Shown piece after piece: positions 1 through 6,412 of a DNA stretch of 9,767 nt. The notes below the pieces were generated by a model. It searched no databases, was not told the DNA's origin, and was given only the letters and a program-made list of their open reading frames with translations. The position numbers and the translations under genes are program-made. Source of the DNA: Alphaproteobacteria bacterium (GTDB lineage: Bacteria > Pseudomonadota > Alphaproteobacteria > Reyranellales > Reyranellaceae); the NCBI GenBank assembly GCA_013290035.1, contig JABCYT010000074.1, forward strand, positions 1 to 9,767, in the 5' to 3' direction. Position 1 is the first letter of the stretch; each line of letters begins with the position of its first letter.

Positions 1-33
1 GGGGAGAGGAACATGGCAGGGGAGAGGAGCATG
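1..33. repeat. Short tandem direct repeat, 15-bp unit, period 18
   Basis: The unit GGGGAGAGGARCATG occurs at 1-15 and again at 19-33, with one mismatch (A11 versus G29). It is purine-rich on the plus strand and lies at the window edge beyond the end of the NIPSNAP gene. More copies could lie outside the window. No function can be assigned. Confidence 0.5.
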
Positions 34-34
34 A

Positions 35-63
35 GGAGGAAGCGCGCTTTGTGCGCTTCCTCC
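35..63 (-). terminator. Perfect 11-bp hairpin after the NIPSNAP gene, probable terminator
   Basis: Arms GGAGGAAGCGC (35-45) and GCGCTTCCTCC (53-63) are perfectly complementary around a 7-nt loop. The hairpin starts 9 bases past the stop codon of the minus-strand NIPSNAP gene, where a terminator is expected. There is no T-run on either side, so this is not a canonical Rho-independent terminator. It could act as a bidirectional stem-loop or an mRNA 3'-end stabiliser. The structure is seen directly; the role is inferred. Confidence 0.55.
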
Positions 64-72
64 GAGCGACGC

Positions 73-711
73 CTACTTTAGCGGCGAATAGTTCGTCGGC
101 ATCAGCAGGGTCGAATGCATCTCGGCTAAGAGCGGCGGGCCCTTGGCGAGATAGGCCTGCCAATCGGGATCCTTCATCGCATCGCCGCGCGCCTTGAAGC
201 GCTCCTCGAGGTTCTTGTAGCGCCACAGATGGATCCACTCGTTGGGCTGCGGGAACTCGCCGGTCCAGGCGCCCCAGATCTTCGAGTACTTGTCGCGGGC
301 AGCCCGGACCTTCTTGAAGTTCTCGCCGTATTGCTGGGCGCCGCCCAGGACGGTGCGGTAGATGCGCAGCTCGTAGACGTTGCCGGTGGTGCCGTCGTCG
401 GGAAGGATGTCGACGACCGGGTTCATGAGCCGCAAGTCCTGACGCTGGATCAACGGGCGAATCACGGGCACGTAGCCCTCGGTCCACGCCTTGTTCTTGG
501 CGAGCTCGCCCCGCAGCCGCGAGCGTTCTTCGTAGCTGTCGTACTTCCACAGGTGCCAGATCTGGTTGAGCGCGCCGAACTCGGCCGTCCAGTAGCCGTG
601 GTTGACGCCGAAGTTCTGGCCCCGCGCGGGCCGGCCGATCGTCTCGGCGGCCTTGAGATAGTCCGGCATCTTGCCGGGCGCCAGGGTATAGCAGCGAAGC
701 TCGTAGACCAT
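73..711 (-). CDS. NIPSNAP family protein with two tandem NIPSNAP domains
   Basis: 212 residues. The protein is an internal duplication. Repeat 1 (about 1-100) begins VYELRCYTL and contains WTAEFG and IWHLWKYDSYEER. Repeat 2 (about 112-212) begins VYELRIYRT and contains WTGEF and WIHLWRYKNLEERF. These are hallmarks of the NIPSNAP family, which adopts a ferredoxin-like dimeric alpha/beta-barrel fold. No signal peptide or membrane segment is visible, so it is probably cytoplasmic. Bacterial members are usually linked to catabolic genes, but a defined reaction is generally lacking. The ATG is preceded by a strong GGAGGAG ribosome binding site. The gene starts 27 bases after the stop of the enolase-superfamily gene on the same strand, so the two are probably cotranscribed. 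The family call is firm; the function is unknown, possibly assisting turnover of the same substrate. Confidence 0.9.
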   Translation of the reverse strand: MVYELRCYTLAPGKMPDYLKAAETIGRPARGQNFGVNHGYWTAEFGALNQIWHLWKYDSYEERSRLRGELAKNKAWTEGYVPVIRPLIQRQDLRLMNPVVDILPDDGTTGNVYELRIYRTVLGGAQQYGENFKKVRAARDKYSKIWGAWTGEFPQPNEWIHLWRYKNLEERFKARGDAMKDPDWQAYLAKGPPLLAEMHSTLLMPTNYSPLK

Positions 712-738
712 GTTGTCTCCTCCGATTTCAGGAAATGC

Positions 739-1923
739 TCAGGGATGCGGATTCTTGGGCGGATGTGCCCGCACCGCTTCCTCGTTGATGTCGGCGCCCC
801 AACCGGGCCGGGTCGGCACGATCAGCTCGCCATTCTGGATGACCGGTGGATGCGTGACCAGATCGTCCTTCCACGGCACGTCGTCGATATCGATTTCCAT
901 GATGCGGAAGTTGGGCATGGCGGCGCACAGGTTGGCGCTCATCAGGGTCGACATGTGGCCGTAGAAATTGTGCGGCGCGCAGTTGATCTCGTAGGCCTCG
1001 GCCATGGCGGCGATCTTGAGCGATTCCATCAGGCCGTTCCACGGCACGTCGATGATCGACACGTCGATCGAGCGGTTCTCGAAGAACGGCCGGAACTGGC
1101 GGCGGCCGAACAGCGATTCGCAGGAGGCGATCGGCATCGAGGCGCGGTCGCGGATCAGGCGCAGGCCCTCGGGATCGTAGGAATCGATCTCCAGCCAGAA
1201 AAGATTGTAGGGCTCGCAGACGCGCGCGACCTTGATGTAGCCCTCGGTTTTGAAGTTGAAGTTCGAATCGAGCAGGATGCCCATGTCGTGGCCGGCGCCG
1301 TCGCGGAACGCCGCCAGCCCGTCGGAGATCGCCCCCAGCACCGCGCCGTCGGGATTGAGCTCGGGATAGCCCGGGCCGCGCGCGAAGCCCGGCTGGTGCA
1401 TGTAGGGCGGCTTCTGGTCGAAGCGGAAGATGTTGGTCTTGAGCGCCTTGAAGCCGCGCTCCTTCACGTGCTTGCCCAGCTTCACCAGGTCGTCGAGCGA
1501 GCGCACCGGCTCGACGCCCATCACCTGGGCGTTGCTGAAGCGGTAGGAGCCGCAATGCGACCAGTAGAGCGGCAGGCGATCGCGCACCGGGCCGCCGAAC
1601 AATTCATGGACCGGCACGCCCAGCGCCTTGGCCTTGACGTCCACCAGCGCGTTCTCGATGGCGGCCATGGCCTGCTGGTTCATGCCGCCCGGCGCCTGAC
1701 GCGTGACGGCATAGAAGGTCGTCATGATGCGCTCGATCGGCCGCGGATCCTGGCCGATCAGGCTCTGGGCCATGCGGCGGATGACGGCGGTGAGGCCGGC
1801 GCTGCCGTAGCCTTCATTGTATTCCGACCAGCCGACCAGCCCGTCGTCGGTGGTGATCTTCACAAACGAGAAGTCGCGCCAGCCAGCGTTGCAATGCAGA
1901 TCCTCGATCTTGGCGATTTTCAT
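739..1923 (-). CDS. Enolase-superfamily enzyme, mandelate racemase/sugar-acid dehydratase-like
   Basis: 394 residues with the usual enolase-superfamily layout: N-terminal capping domain (about 1-125), then a modified TIM barrel. Likely Mg2+ ligands are D219 (LLDSN), E245 (FWLEID) and E269 (SCESLF). The 26-residue step from D219 to E245 matches my memory of galactonate dehydratase. K162 in ALKTN fits the second-strand lysine, and H318 in APHNFYGH with D292 may form the His-Asp dyad. Such enzymes abstract a proton alpha to a carboxylate, giving racemisation or dehydration of acid sugars. The substrate cannot be named. The second lysine of the classic KxK motif is replaced by N164. The ATG at 1923 is chosen because AGGAGAGG lies just upstream and the N-terminus (MKIAKIEDL) fits the family; the frame stays open to 2169, but that extension would run into the divergent gene. 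First gene of the pair with NIPSNAP. Confidence 0.88.
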   Translation of the reverse strand: MKIAKIEDLHCNAGWRDFSFVKITTDDGLVGWSEYNEGYGSAGLTAVIRRMAQSLIGQDPRPIERIMTTFYAVTRQAPGGMNQQAMAAIENALVDVKAKALGVPVHELFGGPVRDRLPLYWSHCGSYRFSNAQVMGVEPVRSLDDLVKLGKHVKERGFKALKTNIFRFDQKPPYMHQPGFARGPGYPELNPDGAVLGAISDGLAAFRDGAGHDMGILLDSNFNFKTEGYIKVARVCEPYNLFWLEIDSYDPEGLRLIRDRASMPIASCESLFGRRQFRPFFENRSIDVSIIDVPWNGLMESLKIAAMAEAYEINCAPHNFYGHMSTLMSANLCAAMPNFRIMEIDIDDVPWKDDLVTHPPVIQNGELIVPTRPGWGADINEEAVRAHPPKNPHP

Positions 1924-2012
1924 GGTGTTTCCTCTCCTTGGCCGGAATACGCCACAACCTACCACCCGTTGGGGGGCTTGCCATCGCAATGCCAGCAGTG
2001 CTGTCAAAGCGC

Positions 2013-2038
2013 CGGTCCAGTTGTCGTATGATGGACCG
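2013..2038. promoter_or_regulatory. Candidate operator: perfect 7-bp inverted repeat in the divergent intergenic region
   Basis: CGGTCCA (2013-2019) and TGGACCG (2032-2038) are perfect inverted arms separated by 12 bp. The half-site centres are 19 bp apart, about two helical turns, as for a dimeric regulator. The spacer holds a -10-like TATGAT at 2027-2032. The site lies in the 136-bp region between the minus-strand enzyme operon and the plus-strand gene at 2060, so one regulator could control both. No cognate regulator is encoded nearby. The same arms could instead form a hairpin at the start of the plus-strand mRNA. Confidence 0.45.
2027..2032 (+). promoter_or_regulatory. Candidate -10 element for the gene at 2060
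   Basis: TATGAT matches the sigma-70 -10 consensus at five of six positions and would place the transcript start near 2039, about 20 bases before the ATG. The -35 region is weak (around GTCAAA, 2003-2008). On the opposite strand the same area carries a perfect TTGACA (complement of 2002-2007) that could be the -35 of the divergent operon, but I find no good -10 at the right distance for it. Confidence 0.35.
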
Positions 2039-2059
2039 ACCAGGGAGAAGGAAGGAACC

Positions 2060-2737
2060 ATGCCTCTGCACGGCAAGGGAATGCTGATCGTCTTCAACGA
2101 GGTGAAGGCGCGCGACGAACGCGATTTCAACGAATGGTACAATCGCGAGCACATCGACGAGAGGGTCAACCTGCCGGGATTCCGCCGCGCCCGCCGCTAC
2201 GTCGCGGTGCGCGGCACGCCGAAATATCTCGCGACCTACGAATGCGACACGGTCGGCGATCTCGCCAGGCCGGGCTATCTCGCCTTGCTGGCCAACCAGA
2301 CGCCATGGACGCAGGCGGTGATGGCCCGTTTCACCCAGTTCAACCGCATGACCCTGCGCATGCAGGTCGACCTGACGCACGGCATAGGCGGTGCCATCGC
2401 TGCCGTGAAATTCGCACCTGATCCGCACAAGCGCCGGGCGCTGATGGCCTGGCTGAAGGAGACCGCCCTACCCAAGGCCATCGCGCGGCCCGGCGTGGTG
2501 GGCGCTGCAGCGGGCGAGAACGACCCCGAGGTCGCCAATGCGCCGCTGCAGGACAAGAGCATGGATCATCCCAAGGCCGACGAAGCCGAATGGGTCGTGC
2601 TGCTGGAGGGCGGCGAGGCCGGCGCCGTGGGCGCGGCGGCCCGGGTGACGTTCACCCTGGCGAACCTGAAGACTTTCGGCGTTTCGGTGGCGCCGACCAT
2701 CGGCACGTACCGGCTGCTGTTCGGCAATCAGAGATGA
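2060..2737 (+). CDS. Dimeric alpha/beta-barrel (EthD/ABM-like) protein of unknown function
   Basis: 225 residues. The N-terminal half carries the signature of small alpha/beta-barrel proteins: GMLIVFNEVKARDERDFNEWYNREHIDER (about 7-35) followed by LPGFRRARRYVA and KYLATYECD. This is the W-Y-x-x-E-H-I-D-E-R type seen in EthD/antibiotic-biosynthesis-monooxygenase-like families. The C-terminal half (about 108-225) may be a second, more diverged copy ending in YRLLFG. No signal peptide or transmembrane segment. The ATG at 2060 follows a purine-rich Shine-Dalgarno stretch (GGGAGAAGGAAGG). The frame is open to 1817, but that would cross the divergent promoter and the enzyme gene. Divergence from the NIPSNAP/enolase-superfamily pair suggests shared control and a related catabolic job. 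Members of these families range from heme- or cofactor-free monooxygenases to uncharacterised accessory proteins, so no reaction is assigned. Confidence 0.8.
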   Translation: MPLHGKGMLIVFNEVKARDERDFNEWYNREHIDERVNLPGFRRARRYVAVRGTPKYLATYECDTVGDLARPGYLALLANQTPWTQAVMARFTQFNRMTLRMQVDLTHGIGGAIAAVKFAPDPHKRRALMAWLKETALPKAIARPGVVGAAAGENDPEVANAPLQDKSMDHPKADEAEWVVLLEGGEAGAVGAAARVTFTLANLKTFGVSVAPTIGTYRLLFGNQR

Positions 2738-2745
2738 GGCGCCAT

Positions 2746-2822
2746 TGTCGTCCTGAGCGCAGCGAAGGACCTCATCGTCGCTTGCCACGGGCATGAGATC
2801 CTTCGCTTCGCTCAGGATGACA
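2746..2822. repeat. REP-like palindromic repeat forming a 30-bp-arm hairpin
   Basis: Arms 2746-2775 and 2793-2822 are inverted copies matching at 27 of 30 positions around a 17-nt loop. The core is CCTGAGCGNAGCGAAGGA. From memory, repeats with this core are scattered through intergenic regions of many alphaproteobacterial genomes. It begins 8 bases after the stop of the gene at 2060-2737, so it may also act as a transcriptional stop or 3'-end stabiliser. The rest of the gap up to 2926 holds only a small GCGTCC/GGACGC inverted repeat (2846-2851, 2861-2866) and weak promoter-like sequence. Confidence 0.8.
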
Positions 2823-2926
2823 GATGGGCTTGGAATGGGCACGCCGCGTCCAATGAGACGGGACGCCGCGCCTGGATGACGCAAGTTTGACCTTCCGTTG
2901 ATCGGCGGTTCGCGTAGCTTGGCGCC

Positions 2927-3784
2927 GTGACCGCAAGACAAAAAATCTTCTGGCTGCGTCTCGCCACGCTGATCGGGCTTTGCCTGCCGGCGGTGGAGCT
3001 CGCCTGGCGCTGGTACACGGGTGGGCTGGAGCCGCGGCCCGTAACCGCGGCGACCCATGCCACCGGCGACTGGGCCGTCATCTTCCTGATGCTGTCGCTG
3101 GCCATGACGCCGGCGCGCGCGCTGTTCGACTGGATGCCGCTGATCCACATCCGCCGGCGCATCGGCGTGGCGGCCGCGTGCTATGCCGGGGCGCACTTCC
3201 TGATCTACGTGCTCGACCAGAAATGGAACCTGATCGTGGTCGCCACGGAGATCGCCAAGCGCTTCTATCTCACCATCGGCTTCGTGGCGCTGCTGGCGCT
3301 GGTGGCGCTGGCCGTCACCTCGACCGACGGCTGGCAGAAGCGGCTCAGGCGCAACTGGAAGCGCCTGCACTGGCTGATCTATCCGGCCGCCTTCATCGCC
3401 ATCATCCACTTCTTCATTCAGTCCAAGGTCAAGATCGGCGAGCCCGCCTTCACCGCCGGCCTGTTTACCTGGCTGATGCTGTGGCGCGTGATGCCGGCGA
3501 AACTGCGCACGCGCTACACCGGCCTTGCCGTGCTGGCGATCAGCGCCACCCTGGCCGCCGTGCTGTTCGAAACCGCCTGGTACGGGCTGGTGAACGGCAT
3601 CGATCCGGCCCGCGTACTGATGGCCAATCTCACCATCGACTTCGACATCGGGCTCAGGCCCGCCCACAAGGTGCTGATCGCCTCGCTGCTGGTCATGCTA
3701 TTGGTGGCGATCCGCCGGCTCAGCCTCGCTGCAAACAAGCTCTGGACGCGACGTTATATGCAGTCGACTATACCGGCTCCCTGA
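2927..3784 (+). CDS. msrQ: MsrQ-like heme-binding membrane protein (ferric reductase-like transmembrane domain)
   Basis: 285 residues, mostly hydrophobic, with about 6-8 membrane segments (roughly 10-28, 49-66, 79-96, 113-132, 148-166, 175-189, 198-220, 245-265). Conserved histidines H90 (YAGAHFLIYVLD), H148 (WKRLHWLIYP) and H161 (IIHFF) match the spacing of the heme-ligating histidines of E. coli MsrQ/YedZ, and THATGDWA and KRFYLTIGF fit family motifs. MsrQ passes electrons from the membrane to the periplasmic molybdoenzyme MsrP, which repairs oxidised methionines. No msrP is present in this window. It is longer than E. coli MsrQ (about 211 residues), with a C-terminal extension carrying about two extra helices. 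The start is GTG at 2927 with no clear Shine-Dalgarno; TAGCTT at 2915-2920 would permit a near-leaderless transcript. The modA start follows after 13 bases. Family call is strong; the exact MsrP partnership is inferred. Confidence 0.82.
   Translation: MTARQKIFWLRLATLIGLCLPAVELAWRWYTGGLEPRPVTAATHATGDWAVIFLMLSLAMTPARALFDWMPLIHIRRRIGVAAACYAGAHFLIYVLDQKWNLIVVATEIAKRFYLTIGFVALLALVALAVTSTDGWQKRLRRNWKRLHWLIYPAAFIAIIHFFIQSKVKIGEPAFTAGLFTWLMLWRVMPAKLRTRYTGLAVLAISATLAAVLFETAWYGLVNGIDPARVLMANLTIDFDIGLRPAHKVLIASLLVMLLVAIRRLSLAANKLWTRRYMQSTIPAP
3752..3775. promoter_or_regulatory. Candidate Mo-box (ModE operator) upstream of modA
   Basis: Two half-sites, CGTTATATG (3752-3760) and ACTATACCG (3767-3775), face each other across 6 bp. 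The outer CGTTATA and TATACCG are inverted copies with one mismatch. The 24-bp architecture agrees with the ModE operator as I remember it (CG-N-TATATA, 6 bp, TATA-N-CG). It ends 22 bases before the modA ATG and overlaps a possible -10 (TTATAT, 3754-3759), where a repressor would block modABC transcription. It lies inside the last msrQ codons, which include an ATA codon that is uncommon in such GC-rich DNA. Binding is inferred. Confidence 0.6.
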
Positions 3785-3797
3785 AACGGAGGCTGGT

Positions 3798-4586
3798 ATG
3801 TTGAAGAGACGGAGTTGGCTCGGCTTGGCGCTTGCCTTGTCGTTGCTGCCGGGCATCGCCCAGGCGCAGAACGACATGGTGGTGTTCGCCGCGGCCAGCC
3901 TGAAGAACGCCCTCGACGAGATCGCGACCGGCTGGTCCACGGACACCGGCAAGCCCGCGCCCAAGATCTCCTATGCCGCGAGCTCGGCGCTCGCCAAGCA
4001 GATCGAGCAGGGTGCACCGGCCGACCTGTTCATTTCCGCCGACCTCGACTGGATGGACTACCTGGCTGGCAAGAACCTGATCAAGGCCGACACCCGCTTC
4101 AACCTTCTGGGCAACAAGATCGTGCTGATCGCGCCCAGGGATTCCAAGATCACGCACGTCGACATCAAGGGCGCCGATCTCGCCAAGGCGCTGAACGGCG
4201 GCCGGCTTTCCATGGCCAATGTCGATTCGGTGCCGGTCGGCAAGTACGGCAAGGCGGCGCTCGAGAAGCTCGGCGCCTGGAACGACGTGAAGGATCACCT
4301 GGCGCAGGCCGAGAACGTGCGCGCCGCGCTCCTGCTGGTGGCGCGCGGCGAGGCGCCGCTCGGCATCGTCTACAGCACCGACGCGGCCGCCGAGCCCAAC
4401 GTCAAGATCGTGGCCGCCTTCCCCGAGGACTCGCATCCGCCGATCATCTATCCCGCGGCGCTGGTCAAGGATTCCAAGAACGTCGACGCCACGGCGTTCC
4501 TCGACTTCCTGCGCAGCGCCAAGGCGCGCACGGCGTTCGAGAAGCAGGGCTTCACGGTTCTGGTGAAGTCCGCCACCGGGACATGA
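3798..4586 (+). CDS. modA: Molybdate ABC transporter, periplasmic substrate-binding protein ModA
   Basis: 262 residues. An N-terminal signal peptide (KRR, then a hydrophobic stretch, probable cleavage after AQA near residue 23) sends it to the periplasm. Mature-protein motifs are typical of ModA: VVFAAASLKNALDEI (28-42), YAASSALAKQIEQGAPADLFISAD (59-82), the NVDSVPVGKYGKAAL stretch (141-155), and GIVYSTDA (189-196) near the oxyanion pocket. S34, S62/S63 and Y192 are likely ligand contacts by family analogy. It captures molybdate (or tungstate) and delivers it to ModB. The ATG at 3798 has a GGAGG ribosome binding site (3788-3792). The stop overlaps the modB start (ATGA at 4583-4586). The candidate Mo-box just upstream implies repression when molybdate is plentiful. 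Confidence 0.95.
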   Translation: MLKRRSWLGLALALSLLPGIAQAQNDMVVFAAASLKNALDEIATGWSTDTGKPAPKISYAASSALAKQIEQGAPADLFISADLDWMDYLAGKNLIKADTRFNLLGNKIVLIAPRDSKITHVDIKGADLAKALNGGRLSMANVDSVPVGKYGKAALEKLGAWNDVKDHLAQAENVRAALLLVARGEAPLGIVYSTDAAAEPNVKIVAAFPEDSHPPIIYPAALVKDSKNVDATAFLDFLRSAKARTAFEKQGFTVLVKSATGT

Positions 4587-5269
4587 CGCCCGAGGAATGG
4601 ACGGCGGTCCGGCTGAGCCTGCTGGTCGCCACCACGGCGACCCTGGCCAGCCTGCCGTTCGGCATTGCCGTCGCCTGGCTGCTGGCGCGCCGACGATTCT
4701 GGGGCAAGAGCCTTTTGGACACGCTGGTCCACCTGCCGCTCATCCTGCCGCCGGTGGTGACCGGCTACCTGCTGCTGATCTCGTTCGGCAAGCGCGGGCC
4801 GATCGGCGCCTTCCTCGACGAGCAGTTCGGCATCGTCTTCTCCTTCCGCTGGACCGGCGCGGCGCTCGCCTGCGCGGTGATGGGCTTTCCGCTGCTGGTG
4901 CGCGCCATTCGTCTGTCGATCGAGGCGGTCGACACGCGCCTCGAATCGGCGGCGGGCACCCTGGGCGCCCATCCGTTCCTGGTGTTCGCCACCATCACCC
5001 TGCCGCTCTGCCTGCCCGGCGTGATCGCCGGCGCCATCCTGTGCTTCGCCAAGTCGATGGGCGAATTCGGCGCCACCATCACCTTCGTGTCCAACATCCC
5101 GGGCGAGACACAGACCCTGCCGTCGCTGATCTACACCCTGACGCAGGTCCCCGGCGGCGATGCCGGCGCGATGCGGCTCACCCTGGTGTCGATCGCCCTC
5201 TCGATGGTGGCGCTGCTCGGCTCGGAGCTTCTGGCGCGGCGCATCGGCGTCCGGCAGATGGCGGCATGA
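4583..5269 (+). CDS. modB: Molybdate ABC transporter permease ModB
   Basis: 228 residues, the usual ModB size, with about five membrane helices (roughly 9-35, 44-68, 90-108, 133-155, 197-216). The MTPEEWTAVRLSL start and HLPLILPPVVTGYLLL (50-65) are typical of the family. The cytoplasmic coupling (EAA) loop is ESAAGTLGAHPFLVFATITLP (121-141), which contacts the ATPase; KSMGEFGATITFVSNIPGETQTLP (157-180) is the other conserved block. It forms the homodimeric inner-membrane channel for molybdate. The ATG at 4583 overlaps the modA stop by ATGA, and the gene ends in an ATGA overlap with modC, implying translational coupling. No anomalies. Confidence 0.96.
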   Translation: MTPEEWTAVRLSLLVATTATLASLPFGIAVAWLLARRRFWGKSLLDTLVHLPLILPPVVTGYLLLISFGKRGPIGAFLDEQFGIVFSFRWTGAALACAVMGFPLLVRAIRLSIEAVDTRLESAAGTLGAHPFLVFATITLPLCLPGVIAGAILCFAKSMGEFGATITFVSNIPGETQTLPSLIYTLTQVPGGDAGAMRLTLVSIALSMVALLGSELLARRIGVRQMAA

Positions 5270-6327
5270 GCCTGGAGGTCGATGTCGACCATGCGCGCGA
5301 GAGCTTCCATCTCAGCGCACGATTCTCGGCAGTCCCCGGACTGACGGCGCTGTTCGGCCGCTCGGGCTCGGGCAAGACCACCCTGGTCGACATCGTGGGC
5401 GGGCTGATCCGGCCCGATCGCGGCCGCATCGCCATCGACGGCCAGGTGTTGGTCGACACCGCGCGCGGCGTCTTCGTGCCCAAGCATCGGCGCCGCATCG
5501 GCTACGTCTTCCAGGACAGCCGCCTCTTCCCGCATCTCAGTGTGCGCAGCAACCTGCTCTACGGACGCTGGTTCGCGGGCGGCGGCGGAGCGGCGGCCAA
5601 CCTTGCCTCGGTCGTCGACCTGCTGGGCATCGGCCGCCTGCTCGAGCGGCGTCCCGACTCGCTGTCCGGCGGCGAGACGCAGCGGGTCGCCATCGGCCGC
5701 GCCCTGCTCGCCCAGCCGCGGGCCTTGCTGATGGACGAGCCGCTGGCCTCGCTCGACGAGGCGCGGCGGGCGGAGATCCTGCCCTACATCGAACGGCTGC
5801 GCGATGAAGCGGGCGTGCCGATCCTCTATGTCAGCCATTCGGTGGCCGAGGTGGCGCGCCTGGCGACCACGGTCGTGATCCTGAGCGAAGGCCAGGTGAC
5901 GGCCGTCGGGCCGGTGGCCGACATCCTCTCGCAAGCCGAGGCCGGCGAGGGCGGCAGCGTGCTCGCCGCAACGGTGGCGCGCCACGACGCGGCCTTCCAG
6001 CTCTCGGTGCTGGCCACGGCCGCGGGCGAGCTGCAGGTGCCGCAGCTCAGCGCCCCGCCAGGCAGCGCCGTCCGCGCCTATATCCGCGGCCGCGACGTGA
6101 TGCTGTCGCTCAAGCCGCCCGAGCAGATCAGCGCGCTGAACGTCCTGGCGGGCCGCATCGTGTCGATCACGCCCAGCGCCGGCGGCGCGCAGGCCGACGT
6201 TCGCCTCGATTGCAACGGCGCCAACCTGACGGCGCGGCTCACCGCCAAGTCGGTGCAGCGCCTGGCGCTGGCGCCGGGACGGCCGGTCTATGCGGTGATC
6301 AAGAGCGTTTCGTTCGAGCGTAGCTAG
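5266..6327 (+). CDS. modC: Molybdate ABC transporter ATP-binding protein ModC
   Basis: 353 residues. ABC ATPase domain (1 to about 230): Walker A GRSGSGKTT (31-39), Q-loop VFQDSRLFPHLSV with Q83, signature LSGGETQR (133-140), Walker B ALLMDEP (153-159), D-loop SLD (162-164), H-loop H191. A C-terminal TOBE/Mop-type domain (about 288-353, ISALNVLAGRIVSI onward) is the molybdate-sensing regulatory domain typical of ModC. It powers ModB by ATP hydrolysis at the cytoplasmic face. The FQDSRLFPHLSV sequence and the Mop domain separate it from sulfate or sugar ATPases. The ATG at 5266 overlaps the modB stop and gives the normal MSLEV N-terminus; the frame is open further upstream, but that part lies inside modB. 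Confidence 0.95.
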   Translation: MSLEVDVDHARESFHLSARFSAVPGLTALFGRSGSGKTTLVDIVGGLIRPDRGRIAIDGQVLVDTARGVFVPKHRRRIGYVFQDSRLFPHLSVRSNLLYGRWFAGGGGAAANLASVVDLLGIGRLLERRPDSLSGGETQRVAIGRALLAQPRALLMDEPLASLDEARRAEILPYIERLRDEAGVPILYVSHSVAEVARLATTVVILSEGQVTAVGPVADILSQAEAGEGGSVLAATVARHDAAFQLSVLATAAGELQVPQLSAPPGSAVRAYIRGRDVMLSLKPPEQISALNVLAGRIVSITPSAGGAQADVRLDCNGANLTARLTAKSVQRLALAPGRPVYAVIKSVSFERS

Positions 6328-6357
6328 ACCATGGCCCGAACATCCCTAAGCGCACAG

Positions 6358-6370
6358 CCTCACCCTGAGG
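6358..6370. repeat. Small inverted repeat, possible remnant of a dispersed palindrome
   Basis: CCTCA (6358-6362), loop CCC, TGAGG (6366-6370) in the 85-base gap between modC and the modE-like gene. The left side CCTCACCCTGAGGAGGCGCG resembles one arm of a palindromic intergenic repeat I recall from Hyphomicrobiales genomes, but the matching right arm is not present. It is too small to act as a strong terminator, so modC and the next gene can still be cotranscribed. Confidence 0.35.
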
Positions 6371-6412
6371 AGGCGCGTTTGTCGCAACAGAGCGTACCTT
6401 GGGAGACCCGCG

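Noticed and set aside
229..2031. 600-codon plus-strand open frame opposite the enzyme and NIPSNAP genes
   Set aside because: It is antisense to two well-recognised genes; its composition is the His/Asp/Arg/Val-rich pattern typical of the reverse frame of GC-rich coding DNA, and it has no family motifs.
1924..2169. N-terminal extension of the enolase-superfamily gene up to 2169
   Set aside because: It would cross the divergent promoter and overlap the gene at 2060; the start at 1923 has a strong ribosome binding site and the normal family N-terminus.
2900..2911. 12-bp sequence GATCGGCGGTTC also present at 8582-8593, both before gene starts
   Set aside because: A 12-bp match is expected by chance about this often in 10 kb of GC-rich DNA, and no symmetry or further similarity surrounds it.
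2468..3667. 399-codon minus-strand open frame across the REP repeat and msrQ
   Set aside because: It translates the REP hairpin (SVILSEAKDL-type peptide, a classic artefact) and is antisense to the convincing msrQ-like gene.
3815..4582. Open frame upstream of modB in the same frame, inside modA
   Set aside because: It is the +2 shadow of modA; modB begins at the ATGA overlap at 4583 with a canonical N-terminus.
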